The notes under the pieces: model-generated
What the model was told of the DNA's origin: nothing
The model's input: the letters and a program-made list of their open reading frames with translations, nothing else
Databases searched by the model: none
Translations under genes and position numbers: made by a program
From: Cytobacillus firmus
GTDB lineage: Bacteria > Bacillota > Bacilli > Bacillales > Cytobacillaceae
Reading direction: 5' to 3'
Assembly (NCBI RefSeq): GCF_023715565.1
Contig: NZ_JAMBOJ010000013.1
Coordinates: 27,146-91,145, forward strand
DNA: 64,000 bases
Shown here: positions 38,563 through 47,703 of the stretch, one piece after another
Position numbering within the stretch: position 1 is the first letter of the stretch
How the letters are laid out: the number at the start of each line of letters is the position of its first letter

Positions 38563-39879
38563 TTATGCTTTTGCGGCAATTGATGTGAGACCTGCAGCTG
38601 CTTCTATCGCCTGTTCCAGATCTTCAATCAGATCTTCTGCATTTTCGATGCCGATCGAAATCCGAATTAGATCCTCCGATACTCCCGCAGCCTTTAAACC
38701 TTCCTCATCCAGCTGCTGATGAGTCGTGCTTGCAGGGTGAATAATCAGGCTCTTTGCATCCCCGACATTTGCCACATGCGCCCACAGCTGCAGGCTATTG
38801 ATCAGCTTTGCTCCAGCCTCTCTTCCCCCAGCAATTCCAAATACAGCCACTGCCCCAGCTCCTTTGGGCAAGTATTTATCTGCCAATTCTTTGTCCGGAT
38901 GACCTTCGTGACCTGGATAGAGCACCCAATTAACGGCCGGATGGGCATCCAGATATTCCACTACCTTTTTGGTATTGGCAACGTGCTCCTTCATTCTCAC
39001 ATGAAGAGTTTCAAGCCCCAATGTGAACTGGAAGGCACTTTGCGCACTCATTGCAGGCCCTAAGTCTCTTAACAGCTGTACCCGTGCTTTGATTATATAA
39101 GCAGCTTCTCCTATTGCTTCGCTATAGACAATATCATGGTAGCTCGAATCAGGCTCTGTAAAGCCCGGAAACTTCGGAGAATTCCAGTCGAATTTTCCGC
39201 CGTCTACTATAACTCCCCCCATTGTGGTTCCATTGCCAAGCAGCCATTTTGTCGCAGAGTGTATGACAATGTCAGCGCCGTGTTCTATAGGCCTGCAAAG
39301 ATATGGTGTAGCAAAAGTGTTATCCACAATCAGTGGCACACCGTTTTCATGTGCAATTGCGGCAACCTTTTCAATATCCAGGATTTTCAGGCTCGGGTTT
39401 CCAATTGTTTCAGCGAAGACAGCCTTTGTTTTTTCTGTAATGGCACTCCGGAAGTTTTCGGGATCCTTTGGATCGACCAGTTTCACCTTTATACCATATT
39501 TGGGAAGTGTAACTGCAAATAGATTATAGGTACCCCCATATAAATTGGATGCGGCAACAATTTCATCACCGGCTTCGGCAATATTTAAAATGGCAAGTGT
39601 AATGGCAGACTGTCCGCTGGCAAGAGCCAGTGCGCCCACTCCTCCTTCAAGCAGGGCCACTCTTTCCTCAAATACACTGACAGTGGGATTATGTATCCTG
39701 CTATAGATATATCCCGGCTCTTTCAGGGCGAAGAGGTCTGCAGCGTGATCTGTATTCTTGAACTGGTAAGCATTATTCTGATAAATCGGAACCGCTCTCG
39801 CGCCAGTTACAGGGTCAGGCTTCAGCCCCCCATGTACTCCAATTGTTTCAAAGCGGTAATTTTTCTGTTTGTCCGTCAT
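38563..39879 (-). CDS. metY: O-acetylhomoserine sulfhydrylase-type PLP enzyme MetY
   Basis: A 438-residue Cys/Met-metabolism PLP enzyme that makes homocysteine from O-acetylhomoserine and sulfide. ETIGVHGG at the start, [13 protein letters not shown] near residue 80, and the PLP lysine in [17 protein letters not shown] (about 209); the long C-terminus fits MetY rather than MetI. ATG 39879 follows AGGAGAGAT. Own S-box upstream. B. subtilis has no metY at this site. Confidence 0.92.
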   Translation of the reverse strand: MTDKQKNYRFETIGVHGGLKPDPVTGARAVPIYQNNAYQFKNTDHAADLFALKEPGYIYSRIHNPTVSVFEERVALLEGGVGALALASGQSAITLAILNIAEAGDEIVAASNLYGGTYNLFAVTLPKYGIKVKLVDPKDPENFRSAITEKTKAVFAETIGNPSLKILDIEKVAAIAHENGVPLIVDNTFATPYLCRPIEHGADIVIHSATKWLLGNGTTMGGVIVDGGKFDWNSPKFPGFTEPDSSYHDIVYSEAIGEAAYIIKARVQLLRDLGPAMSAQSAFQFTLGLETLHVRMKEHVANTKKVVEYLDAHPAVNWVLYPGHEGHPDKELADKYLPKGAGAVAVFGIAGGREAGAKLINSLQLWAHVANVGDAKSLIIHPASTTHQQLDEEGLKAAGVSEDLIRISIGIENAEDLIEDLEQAIEAAAGLTSIAAKA

Positions 39880-39928
39880 CGCTATCTCTCCTCTATAAAA
39901 ATGTTTGTATTTCATTTCTTAAAAGCAG

Positions 39929-40071
39929 AAAAACCCTCTTCATAAGAAGAGGGCTGTATCGACTCTTCTTATCTTCCAGAGCATTCTGCTCTGCTGGATT
40001 TAGCACCGTGTACTTTACCGGTTGCCGGGCTTCACTGGGCCAGTCCCTCCGCCTCTCTTGATAAGAATATT
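39929..40071 (-). ncRNA. SAM riboswitch (S-box) of metY
   Basis: Minus strand: TTCTTATCAAGAGAGGCGGA, GGGACTGGCCC, AGTGAAGCCCGGCAACC and GGTGCTAAATCC, then terminator AGCCCTCTT/AAGAGGGTTTTT (39953-39931). Confidence 0.95.
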
Positions 40072-40119
40072 CAGTTAATTAAATATTAAAATGATATTAT
40101 CATACTATTAAAAAAACGG

Positions 40120-40458
40120 TCAAGTATTGTGCAGTGAAATTTTCCCTAGACAGAAAAAAGATTCGAGCAGCAACTTATTTCTGTATGTGGTTTCCATCAA
40201 AATTTCATTTCGGGAGATGGCATCTCTTAATATTACTTCTCCTGTAATCAGTGACAGTACAGCTTCTTCCGATCCCGAGATTTCCAAATCAAAGTGGCCG
40301 GTGTGGCTCGCCTTCCGTATTTCCCCATTCGAAATCTTTAATGGAATGCAAATATTTCCCGCTATAATACGCAAAGAAAAGTTTGATTTTCTTAAGAAAA
40401 ATCCCAGATGCCCTTTAGTCTTTAATTCCCGGATGAATACATCAGGTAAATCCCTCAC
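40120..40458 (-). CDS. yusD: SCP2-like protein YusD
   Basis: A 112-residue protein resembling the sterol-carrier (SCP2) fold: FSLRIIAGNICIPLKISNGE strands and HFDLEISGSEEAVLSLITGE, the usual place of the SCP2 helix pair. Position next to the met genes and before yusE matches B. subtilis yusD. GTG start after AGAGGTGA. Ligand unknown. Confidence 0.72.
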   Translation of the reverse strand: MRDLPDVFIRELKTKGHLGFFLRKSNFSLRIIAGNICIPLKISNGEIRKASHTGHFDLEISGSEEAVLSLITGEVILRDAISRNEILMETTYRNKLLLESFFCLGKISLHNT

Positions 40459-40543
40459 AGTCTCACCTCTTTTAATGGGTTCGATTGCTTTAGTATTCAG
40501 TAATAAAGAGCTTTAGTCCTTTATTTTTCATTCGACAAAATCC

Positions 40544-40577
40544 GAAAGGCAATGACTCTAATTGGCATTGCCCTTTC
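40544..40577 (-). terminator. Terminator of the MFS gene
   Basis: AAGGGCAATG/CATTGCCTTT stem on the minus strand after the MFS stop codon. Confidence 0.7.
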
Positions 40578-40599
40578 ATTTCCCGAGAAATATGTCAGA

Positions 40600-41871
40600 T
40601 CATATTATTTTTATGGAGGCGGCTGCAGTTTTTGTCTTTTTATAGCCTCTGAATACAAAGAAAAAGTAGAGAGAGCCAATCAAGTATAAAGAAGCTGTAA
40701 TGGTGAATACGAGTGCATATCCCCAATAATCTCCATATCTCATGACGATTCCTGTTGAAACCGGGCCCATTACAGCCCACCCCAGATTGAACACCATCTG
40801 ATTGATTGAGTTTGCCAGCCCTTTCATCGAATCACTTACCTTTGACATCATCAATGACATTTGTATAGGATTCCCGGCATTCATCAACGCCTGCCGGAAC
40901 AAAAAGCCGATAGCAGCCAGCCAAAGGTTTTCAGTATAAGCGGTTAAAAGCAGGAAAGGAAGTGACATGAGCTGCAGGATCACAACGGCTTTAACCTCTC
41001 CCACTTTTCTTACCACAAGCGGTCCGATAATCATGGCAAAGGCCGTGGCAGCCTGCCCTAATGAAATAATCATGCCAATAGTTGAATTGGATGCTTCAAA
41101 GCGGTCAGCGAAATATAGATTCAGATATGGAATAACAAGCCCAGCGCCAATTCCAATTAGAAGCTGAGCAAAAGCAAACATCGCGATAATTTTCACACCA
41201 TCATGTTTAGCTGAGAGATTCTTGAATGACCAGCCTTTTATGCTCTTTGCATCTTGTTGATCTTTCGAAACCTCTGCGAAACGCAAAATTGGAAATAAGC
41301 CGGCTATGAAAAACACACTTCCAATCAGAAGGGTAATGCGAATGCTTGTGAGCTGATCCGTAAACAAAGAAAATACATCCGTGAAGATGCCACCGCTTAA
41401 GTTCCCGATCACATTTGCTCCCGTCATTATAGCAAAATGAATACTGAATAAATGAACCCTTTGGTCGGCCTTTGAATTTTCAGCCATCCATGGTATGGCG
41501 GATACCTGAAGAAAGGCTGTTGTCAGCCCGGTCAAAAATGCAAATACAATCAGGAGTTCCTGCATGTCAACCAAACTTCTGAAGAGCATAACTGCACCTG
41601 TTGCAACTGCACCAAACATCATCGCTTTTTTTCTGCCAATTCGGTCGCTAGCGACCCCTGCCGGCACAAGAATCAGTGCTGTCGCGAGAGCTGTCATGGA
41701 TATAATTTGTCCATTAACACTTTCTGAGTAGCCGAGCTCCCTTATGTAGAAATTATAGATGACCATGAATATCCCAAAACCAATTTGTGTAAGGATATTC
41801 GCCATAAAAGCCAATTTAATGTTGCGGTTATAGCCGTTAAACTGACCAGCCCACTCCCTGTAGAATGCCAT
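40600..41871 (-). CDS. MFS transporter
   Basis: A 423-residue major facilitator with about 12 membrane segments. The loop 2-3 motif is AGVASDRIGRKKAMM (about 71-85). Halves are split by a short cytosolic loop (FAEVSKDQQDAKSIKGW). AAGGT precedes ATG 41871. Substrate not deducible. It is an insertion relative to B. subtilis between yusD and yusE. Confidence 0.88.
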   Translation of the reverse strand: MAFYREWAGQFNGYNRNIKLAFMANILTQIGFGIFMVIYNFYIRELGYSESVNGQIISMTALATALILVPAGVASDRIGRKKAMMFGAVATGAVMLFRSLVDMQELLIVFAFLTGLTTAFLQVSAIPWMAENSKADQRVHLFSIHFAIMTGANVIGNLSGGIFTDVFSLFTDQLTSIRITLLIGSVFFIAGLFPILRFAEVSKDQQDAKSIKGWSFKNLSAKHDGVKIIAMFAFAQLLIGIGAGLVIPYLNLYFADRFEASNSTIGMIISLGQAATAFAMIIGPLVVRKVGEVKAVVILQLMSLPFLLLTAYTENLWLAAIGFLFRQALMNAGNPIQMSLMMSKVSDSMKGLANSINQMVFNLGWAVMGPVSTGIVMRYGDYWGYALVFTITASLYLIGSLYFFFVFRGYKKTKTAAASIKII

Positions 41872-41984
41872 GCGGATACCTTCCTGCACTGTATGACTTA
41901 TATTTCGATTCCCTAAGTATCATATCCTTTCGGAATAGATTTGTAAATATATTTCGAATAGTGAAAAGACGTTTTTAAAACATG

Positions 41985-42017
41985 CAAAAAACCAGGCTGC
42001 TTCGCTCCTGGTTTTTG
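41985..42017 (-). terminator. Terminator of yusE/yusF unit
   Basis: AAAAACCAGG/CCTGGTTTTT stem just past the yusE stop codon. Confidence 0.88.
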
Positions 42018-42326
42018 CTAATCGATGCTTCTGACTTTCTCCAATAAATAGGGTACGGATCGGAAGGCATATAATTTTTCATGTAAAGTTCCTTTTCTGA
42101 AGATGAGGAGGCACGGTACGCTTTCCACTCCCCACTTTTCAGCCAATTGCGGCATATAATTTAAGTCCGCTTTCCCCATTTTTTGATCTGGCAGCAATTG
42201 TTCTGTAACTGCCAGCATTTTTCCTGCCATTTGGCAGGTTCCGCACATAGGCGTATACATATAGAGAAGAATCATCTCTTCTCCGCTAAGTGCTTCCTCA
42301 ATGTCCTGCTGCGACCATTCCTGCAT
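42018..42326 (-). CDS. yusE: Thioredoxin-like protein YusE
   Basis: A 102-residue thioredoxin-fold protein with CGTC active site (about 28-31, YTPMCGTCQMAG) and cis-Pro segment VESVPCLLIFRKG, which carries an extra Cys. AAGGATG precedes the ATG. Fifteen bases after yusF, so probably one transcript. Confidence 0.9.
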   Translation of the reverse strand: MQEWSQQDIEEALSGEEMILLYMYTPMCGTCQMAGKMLAVTEQLLPDQKMGKADLNYMPQLAEKWGVESVPCLLIFRKGTLHEKLYAFRSVPYLLEKVRSID

Positions 42327-42341
42327 TTTATCATCCTTACT

Positions 42342-42695
42342 CTATCTGTCCAGATATTGTGTATAAACGTCAATGTTAGCACCCAACAGCACTGTTGCCA
42401 AATGGTGTTCCGGTGCTGTTGCTACTTCTCTGTACATTCTATCGATGTATAGATGCTCTGCCTCTGGAAATTCCCTTTTGAATTGTTTTCTCAGCTTTTC
42501 ACCTGCTGAATCTGCATCTACCAATATATATACATCCTTATCAAACAGCGTGTCAATTAATTCATCCAGTTTGGTAATGCTTATTGTTCCATTTGTGCAG
42601 ATAATTTCAACGTGCTCTCTTATTATACTTTTAACCTTTGTTTTATCTGACTTTCCTTCGACAATTATCACTTTTTCCGGAATTCCATCGTTCAT
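42342..42695 (-). CDS. yusF: Toprim domain protein YusF
   Basis: A 117-residue single Toprim domain similar to RNase M5/primase metal sites: KVIIVEGKSDKTKV (catalytic Glu) and VYILVDADSAGEKLRKQF (DxD). ATG 42695 follows AGGTGA; GTG 42704 and ATG 42701 are in the same frame. Probable role in nucleic-acid processing; unproven. Confidence 0.85.
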   Translation of the reverse strand: MNDGIPEKVIIVEGKSDKTKVKSIIREHVEIICTNGTISITKLDELIDTLFDKDVYILVDADSAGEKLRKQFKREFPEAEHLYIDRMYREVATAPEHHLATVLLGANIDVYTQYLDR

Positions 42696-42796
42696 CGTCA
42701 TCACCTGAAAGGAGTTATTTTGAAACTGTTCGTTAAATTTTTGGTTTTATCTTAGGCTCTTTTCGCATAAATTGTTGTTTTATGCTTATCAATATT

Positions 42797-42981
42797 GTCC
42801 GTTGATTGCAGCGGGAGGATGCTCAGCGAACCACGGGGCAGGCGGTGAGCATCCTCGACGCTACGGGTCTGTGGGGTCTCACCTGTCCCGCTACTCCCGT
42901 AGGAATTTGATAATGATACCTTGAGTAAACACCGCAAGAAGAAAATGCGAATGCATTTTCGAGGATCTCGCACCAACAGAC
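42797..42981. repeat. Non-coding MITE-like repeat element
   Basis: About 185 bp, bounded by GTCCGTTGAT and, inverted, ACCAACAGAC (imperfect terminal repeats, 8 of 10). Inside it GGATGCTCA/TGAGCATCC form a stem, and the GC content is well above the surroundings. It resembles CGCTCC/TCCCGCT-rich intergenic repeats I recall as multicopy in Bacillaceae. No transposase. Fills most of the gap between yusF and yusG (42696-43212). Confidence 0.55.
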
Positions 42982-43177
42982 TTTTTAAGAAAACAGTCAT
43001 ATCTTAATATATTCATTATTCTCGGTTATGGTGTGAATCTCCTGCCCATTTTGAAGGTTGGGCCTGCGCTGATTTATATATTCCTTACCGGTAGGAAAGG
43101 AAATGTTTTCGAAGAAAAGGATTTTTTAAAAAGACCTATTTCATTGTATGCCCGCTCAAATTGCTTTAGCCTATTAA

Positions 43178-43206
43178 ATAAACAGCGGAAGTCATTCCGC
43201 TGTTTA
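43178..43206 (-). terminator. Terminator of yusG
   Basis: AAACAGCGGAA/TTCCGCTGTTT stem just past yusG. Confidence 0.85.
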
Positions 43207-43212
43207 CAGTAA

Positions 43213-43452
43213 TCAGCACCAGCCTCCTTCGTCACAGTCTGTGTAGCGCGCTTGCGCTTGATCCGGAACGGAGACATTCTGGTATATTTTTTGGTGTTCG
43301 GTTTCAAAATGATGGGACAAGTTGAAAGAAGAGCCTTCCGGAAGGCTGATTTGTCCAATTCTTTCGTTTTCAAGGTAAAGATCTATCCCTTTATTGTTAA
43401 GTTTGCCGACAACCCGGTCAGTTATATCGATTTTCTGCTGCTTCAGTGTCAT
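43213..43452 (-). CDS. yusG: DUF2553 protein YusG
   Basis: A 79-residue protein of the YusG family starting LKQQKIDITDRVVGKL, with a beta-rich centre and a Cys/Asp C-terminus (TDCDEGGWC). GAAAGGAATG precedes the ATG. Function unknown; it precedes gcvH in all syntenic bacilli I recall. Confidence 0.85.
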   Translation of the reverse strand: MTLKQQKIDITDRVVGKLNNKGIDLYLENERIGQISLPEGSSFNLSHHFETEHQKIYQNVSVPDQAQARYTDCDEGGWC

Positions 43453-43577
43453 AGGTAATCATTCCTTTCATGCATCTGGGTACCCATAGTTTTGCCCTGT
43501 CCCTGTAAAAGAAAAATAGCAATTAAAGGTAAGAACAAAAAAGATGAAACTGGAAATGATATACCCCTAAAAAAACA

Positions 43578-43605
43578 CAAAAACCGGTTCGGAAGTGAAC
43601 CGGCT
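43578..43605 (-). terminator. Terminator of gcvH
   Basis: GCCGGTTC/GAACCGGT stem then TTTTTG on the minus strand. Confidence 0.82.
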
Positions 43606-43611
43606 TTCAAA

Positions 43612-43995
43612 TTAGTCTTCGTTTGTCATTTCTTCATATTGCTCAGCAGTCATCAAGCTTTCTACTTCGCTCAAATCTGAAGGTTCCACCACAACCATCC
43701 ATGCTTTTTCATATGGAGATTCGTTTACGAACTCAGGGTTGTCGTTAAGGTCTTCATTTACTTCAACCACTTTACCGCTTAGAGGCGCATAAAGTTCAGA
43801 AACTGTTTTTACAGATTCTACGCTTCCGAATGGTTCGTTGGCACTTAGCTCATCGCCAACTTCTGGAAGCTCAACGAATACGATGTCACCAAGTTCTGAT
43901 TGCGCGAAATGCGTAATCCCAATGCGGACTTTCCCATCTTCTGTTTTTACCCACTCATGCTCTTCTGAATAACGTAATTCTTTTGGTGTGCTCAT
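43612..43995 (-). CDS. gcvH: Glycine cleavage system H protein
   Basis: A 127-residue lipoyl carrier. The lipoylated Lys lies in [13 protein letters not shown] (about 63); [10 protein letters not shown] and [13 protein letters not shown] are typical. In bacilli GcvH is also the octanoyl relay for lipoate synthesis by LipL, so it works with LipA encoded at 17.9 kb. ATG 43995 follows GGAGGGA; the ATG at 44010 has no site. Confidence 0.96.
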   Translation of the reverse strand: MSTPKELRYSEEHEWVKTEDGKVRIGITHFAQSELGDIVFVELPEVGDELSANEPFGSVESVKTVSELYAPLSGKVVEVNEDLNDNPEFVNESPYEKAWMVVVEPSDLSEVESLMTAEQYEEMTNED

Positions 43996-44070
43996 TATGT
44001 ATCCCTCCATATTAATATTTCAATTTATGATCAGTAAATCGATCTCATGGTTAATGATGGCATCCAGCTA

Positions 44071-44430
44071 TTAGGAAAGCCATGTCTTTTTATATTCCTC
44101 TTCTTTGAAGCCAACTGTTACTTTCTCTCCATCTGTCAGCAGCGGTCGCTTGAACAGCATTCCGTCTGTTGCCAAAATGTCGAGCAGCTCTTCATCTGAA
44201 GAGGTTTTTACTTTGTCCTTCAAGCCGAGCTCCCGATATTTTTGGCCACTCGTATTAAAGAACTTCTTTAGTTCCAAACCGCTCTTTTTATAAAGCGCTT
44301 CAAGTTCGCTTCGAGAAGGCGGATTCTCTGTTATATGTATTTCTTCATAGGACAAATTATGTTCGTCAAGCCATTTCCTGGCCTTACGGCATGTCCCGCA
44401 TTTAGGATACCAATAAAAAGTCAACGCCAT
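44071..44430 (-). CDS. yusI: ArsC/Spx family protein YusI
   Basis: A 119-residue arsenate-reductase-fold protein with CGTC (about 10-13, YPKCGTCRKA) and RPLLTDGEKVTVGF at the end. Like Spx relatives, it may be a redox or regulatory protein rather than a true arsenate reductase. ATG 44430 follows GGTGGTG. Confidence 0.87.
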   Translation of the reverse strand: MALTFYWYPKCGTCRKARKWLDEHNLSYEEIHITENPPSRSELEALYKKSGLELKKFFNTSGQKYRELGLKDKVKTSSDEELLDILATDGMLFKRPLLTDGEKVTVGFKEEEYKKTWLS

Positions 44431-44599
44431 TTTTTCACCACCCATTTTAACAAATTCAGGCTCATCCAAAATTGCTGCCTTTTAATTGAATAGTAACATA
44501 AAAGGGTGACAAAGCATAACATTGATCACCAATTTAATATTCGACATTTTTCTATTTGTTCCTGCATGCCGGAACAAGTTTTTGAAAGGATATTTCACA

Positions 44600-44631
44600 A
44601 AAATAAAGCCCCCTTCATCGAAAGGGAGCTA
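44600..44631 (-). terminator. Terminator of the fadNAE operon
   Basis: AGCTCCCTT/AAGGGGGCT stem (one wobble) followed by TTATTTTT. Confidence 0.8.
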
Positions 44632-44638
44632 AGTCAGT

Positions 44639-46423
44639 TTAAACTGTAAAACGTTCCGCGTCGATCAGTTTTTCTGATGCTTCACGCTTCTTTGTAATCA
44701 CGTTGACTGGCGTGTGGCGTGTGAATTTGCGCAGTGCGGACATCATCATGCGCAGAGCATCGCCGTTTTCTACTGCCACAAGTGTTTCCTTTGCATCCTG
44801 CTCAATTTCGTTAAATACCTCCTGGCAGAAGATTTGAGTGTACAGAAGCTTTTGTTTGCTCTTTTCAAGGCCAGCTTTTTCAATGGCCTTTTCAGTGCGA
44901 AGAACAACAGATTCCATTGCATATGCATTCGATATAATATCCGCAATGTTTACGAGTACTTCCTGTTCTTTATCAAGAGCCTTTCCATACTTTTGTGCTG
45001 CCAGACCAGCAGCAAGCAGTCCGATTTTTTTCGCGTTCTTAACCAGATATTTTTCCTGTGCCAGCGGCTCGTCACCAGGCTCTTCAGGCATCATCATCAT
45101 GAGTTCTTCCTGCAGCGCCTGGGCTTTCTGGAATAACGGAAGTTCTCCCTTTAGAGCTTTGCGGAGGTACGTGCCTGGCACTAATAGACGGTTGATTTCG
45201 TTTGTTCCTTCAAAGATACGGTTAATGCGTGAATCACGGTATGCTCTTTCAATCTCGTATTCAGCCATGAAACCGTAGCCCCCGTGGATCTGAACACCTT
45301 CATCTACTACGTAGTCGAGGACTTCCGTATTGAAGAATTTATTCATGGAGCACTCAATGGCATATTCAGCAATTGACTTTGCAACTTCTTTGCCGTCTTT
45401 TATTTCTTCATCTGTAAGTTTGCTCATACGATCCTCGAACAAACCTACTGTACGATACACTGCACTTTCTGCTGCATAAATTTTTGAAGCCATAGTGCCC
45501 AGTTTTTCTTTAGTCAAGTTAAATTGAGAGATAGGTGTCTTAAACTGCTGGCGCTGGTTCGCATACTGAACAGCCAGTTCGAATGCACGCTTCGCTCCGC
45601 CTACTGCCCCTACACCTAACTTGTAGCGGCCAATATTTAAGATATTGAAAGCAATCACATGGCCCTTGCCCAATTCACCCAGCAGGTTCTCCTTTGGCAC
45701 TTGGGCGTCTTCAAGAATTAACGTACGGGTAGAAGAGCTCTTGATACCCATTTTCTTTTCTTCAGCCCCTACAGATACACCAGGAAACTCCCTTTCAACG
45801 ATGAATGCAGAGAAGTGTTCGCCGTCAATTTTTGCGTATACAACGAAAACATCTGCAAAACCTGCATTGGTAATCCATTGCTTTTCACCATTCAATACAT
45901 AGTGTGTGCCCTCAGCATTCAGCTTGGCGGTTGTTTTTGCTCCAAGAGCGTCAGAACCTGAGCTTGGCTCTGTCAATGCATATGCGGCAAGCTTTTCGCC
46001 TGTAGCAAGTTGAGGAAGGTATTTTTGCTTTTGTTCTTCATTACCGAATAGAACAATCGGAAGAGAACCAATGCCGACATGTGCGCCGTGAGAGATGGAA
46101 AATCCGCCAGCACGCGCCATTTTCTCTGCAATCAGTGCTGAGCTTACTTTATCTAAAGCAAGTCCGCCGTATTCTTCTGGAACATCTGCGCCCAATAGGC
46201 CAAGATCCCCAGCTTGCTTCAATAGTTTTACCGAACGGTCAAATTCATGATTTTCAAGATGTTCAATTTGTGGAACAACTTCATTCACTACATAATCTTC
46301 AGTCGTCTTAGCAATCATAACCTGCTCATCTGTATAGTCCTCAGGTGTAAATACCCGGTTATAGGAAACATCTTCGATTAAAAAGCTTCCGCCTTTAATA
46401 AGATTTTCAGTTTGATTTGACAT
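44639..46423 (-). CDS. fadE: Acyl-CoA dehydrogenase FadE
   Basis: First oxidation step of beta-oxidation. The 594-residue flavoprotein has YALTEPSSGSDALGAKT and FADVFVVYAKI in the beta domain, the helix ending QIHGGYGFMAEYEIERAYRD, and RIFEGTNEINR (about 410). The C-terminal extension (about 430-594) is that of the long FadE/YusJ type. Third gene of fadN-fadA-fadE. Confidence 0.95.
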   Translation of the reverse strand: MSNQTENLIKGGSFLIEDVSYNRVFTPEDYTDEQVMIAKTTEDYVVNEVVPQIEHLENHEFDRSVKLLKQAGDLGLLGADVPEEYGGLALDKVSSALIAEKMARAGGFSISHGAHVGIGSLPIVLFGNEEQKQKYLPQLATGEKLAAYALTEPSSGSDALGAKTTAKLNAEGTHYVLNGEKQWITNAGFADVFVVYAKIDGEHFSAFIVEREFPGVSVGAEEKKMGIKSSSTRTLILEDAQVPKENLLGELGKGHVIAFNILNIGRYKLGVGAVGGAKRAFELAVQYANQRQQFKTPISQFNLTKEKLGTMASKIYAAESAVYRTVGLFEDRMSKLTDEEIKDGKEVAKSIAEYAIECSMNKFFNTEVLDYVVDEGVQIHGGYGFMAEYEIERAYRDSRINRIFEGTNEINRLLVPGTYLRKALKGELPLFQKAQALQEELMMMMPEEPGDEPLAQEKYLVKNAKKIGLLAAGLAAQKYGKALDKEQEVLVNIADIISNAYAMESVVLRTEKAIEKAGLEKSKQKLLYTQIFCQEVFNEIEQDAKETLVAVENGDALRMMMSALRKFTRHTPVNVITKKREASEKLIDAERFTV

Positions 46424-46488
46424 TTACTTTCCTCCATTCTGTTTTTGCGGAGATAAGCCTGTGGCTTCTCTCCAATTTTCGATTCAAC

Positions 46489-47664
46489 TTATAAAAGTTC
46501 AAATACTCCGGCTGCGCCCATGCCGCCTCCGATGCACATTGTTACTACTCCGAATTGCTGGTTGCGGCGTTTCATTTCATGAATTAGAGACAGAGTGAGC
46601 TTGGCTCCGGAACAGCCCAGCGGGTGCCCGAGTGCAATCGCGCCTCCGTTAACATTTACCTTCTCTTCATCCATTCCCAGCTCACGGATAATTTGAATGG
46701 ATTGGGATGCAAAAGCTTCATTCAATTCAAATAAACCAATATCCGAAAGCTCCAGCCCTGCAAGCTTTAATGCTTTGGGAATGGCCACTACCGGGCCGAC
46801 ACCCATGATCTCAGGAGGAACACCGCCTACGGCAAAGCTTCTGAATTTAGCCATCGGCTTCAATCCGGATGATTCTGCCTTTTCCCGGTCCATAACCATT
46901 ACGGCTGCAGCTCCATCACTTGTCTGTGATGAGTTCCCTGCTGTGACACTGCCGGTTACCGAGAATGCCGGACGCAGTTTCCCAAGTGTTTCTATTGTGG
47001 AATCTGCACGAACACCTTCATCCTGGCTAAATTGGATTGTTTTTTCAATCAGCTTATTGTCCTTTCCAACAGATCTGAAGGTTACGTCTACAGGTACAAT
47101 TTCATCTGCAAATTTGCCTTCCTGGATTGCTTTAGCAGCCTTCTGATGACTTCTGACAGCAAATGCATCCTGGTCTTCACGTGTAATGCCATACTTTTTT
47201 GCAACCTCTTCAGCTGTATGTCCCATGCCCATGTAATATTGAGGAGCTGTTTCCGCCAGTTTGGCGTTCGGGCGGACCACATGCCCCATCATTGGCACCA
47301 GGCTCATAGATTCTGCTCCGCCGGCGATAATTGTATCTGCATGGCCAATCATGATTTTTTCAGCTGCATAGGCAATAGCCTGCAGGCCTGAAGAACAATA
47401 GCGATTGATCGTTATCCCCGGAACTTCGTGTGAAAGTCCGGCAAGGGCACCGATATTCCTGGCCATGTTCAGCCCCTGTTCTGCTTCAGGCATCGAACAT
47501 CCGATAATTAAATCATCGATATTTCCTTCATAATTCCCTGCACGCTTTAGGGTTTCTTTTACTGCGAGCGCTCCTAAGTCATCCGGCCTGACATTTGCAA
47601 GCGTACCTTTTTTGGCTTTTCCGACCGGTGTTCTGGCACCTGCAACTATAACCGCTTCTCTCAT
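46489..47664 (-). CDS. fadA: Acetyl-CoA acyltransferase (thiolase) FadA
   Basis: Thiolytic step of beta-oxidation. The nucleophile is in [13 protein letters not shown] (about 91); [16 protein letters not shown] (His, about 346) and [15 protein letters not shown] (second Cys) end the protein. The start codon is one of two adjacent ATGs (47667 or 47664); 47664 has better spacing from GAGAGGG. Lies 39 bases after fadN. Confidence 0.95.
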   Translation of the reverse strand: MREAVIVAGARTPVGKAKKGTLANVRPDDLGALAVKETLKRAGNYEGNIDDLIIGCSMPEAEQGLNMARNIGALAGLSHEVPGITINRYCSSGLQAIAYAAEKIMIGHADTIIAGGAESMSLVPMMGHVVRPNAKLAETAPQYYMGMGHTAEEVAKKYGITREDQDAFAVRSHQKAAKAIQEGKFADEIVPVDVTFRSVGKDNKLIEKTIQFSQDEGVRADSTIETLGKLRPAFSVTGSVTAGNSSQTSDGAAAVMVMDREKAESSGLKPMAKFRSFAVGGVPPEIMGVGPVVAIPKALKLAGLELSDIGLFELNEAFASQSIQIIRELGMDEEKVNVNGGAIALGHPLGCSGAKLTLSLIHEMKRRNQQFGVVTMCIGGGMGAAGVFELL

Positions 47665-47703
47665 CATGTTCCCTCTCTTTCTATTAATGTCCTACTCTAT
47701 CAC

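Noticed and set aside
42752..43000. 82-codon minus-strand frame
   Set aside because: Runs through the MITE-like repeat; composition and content are those of the repeat, not of a gene.
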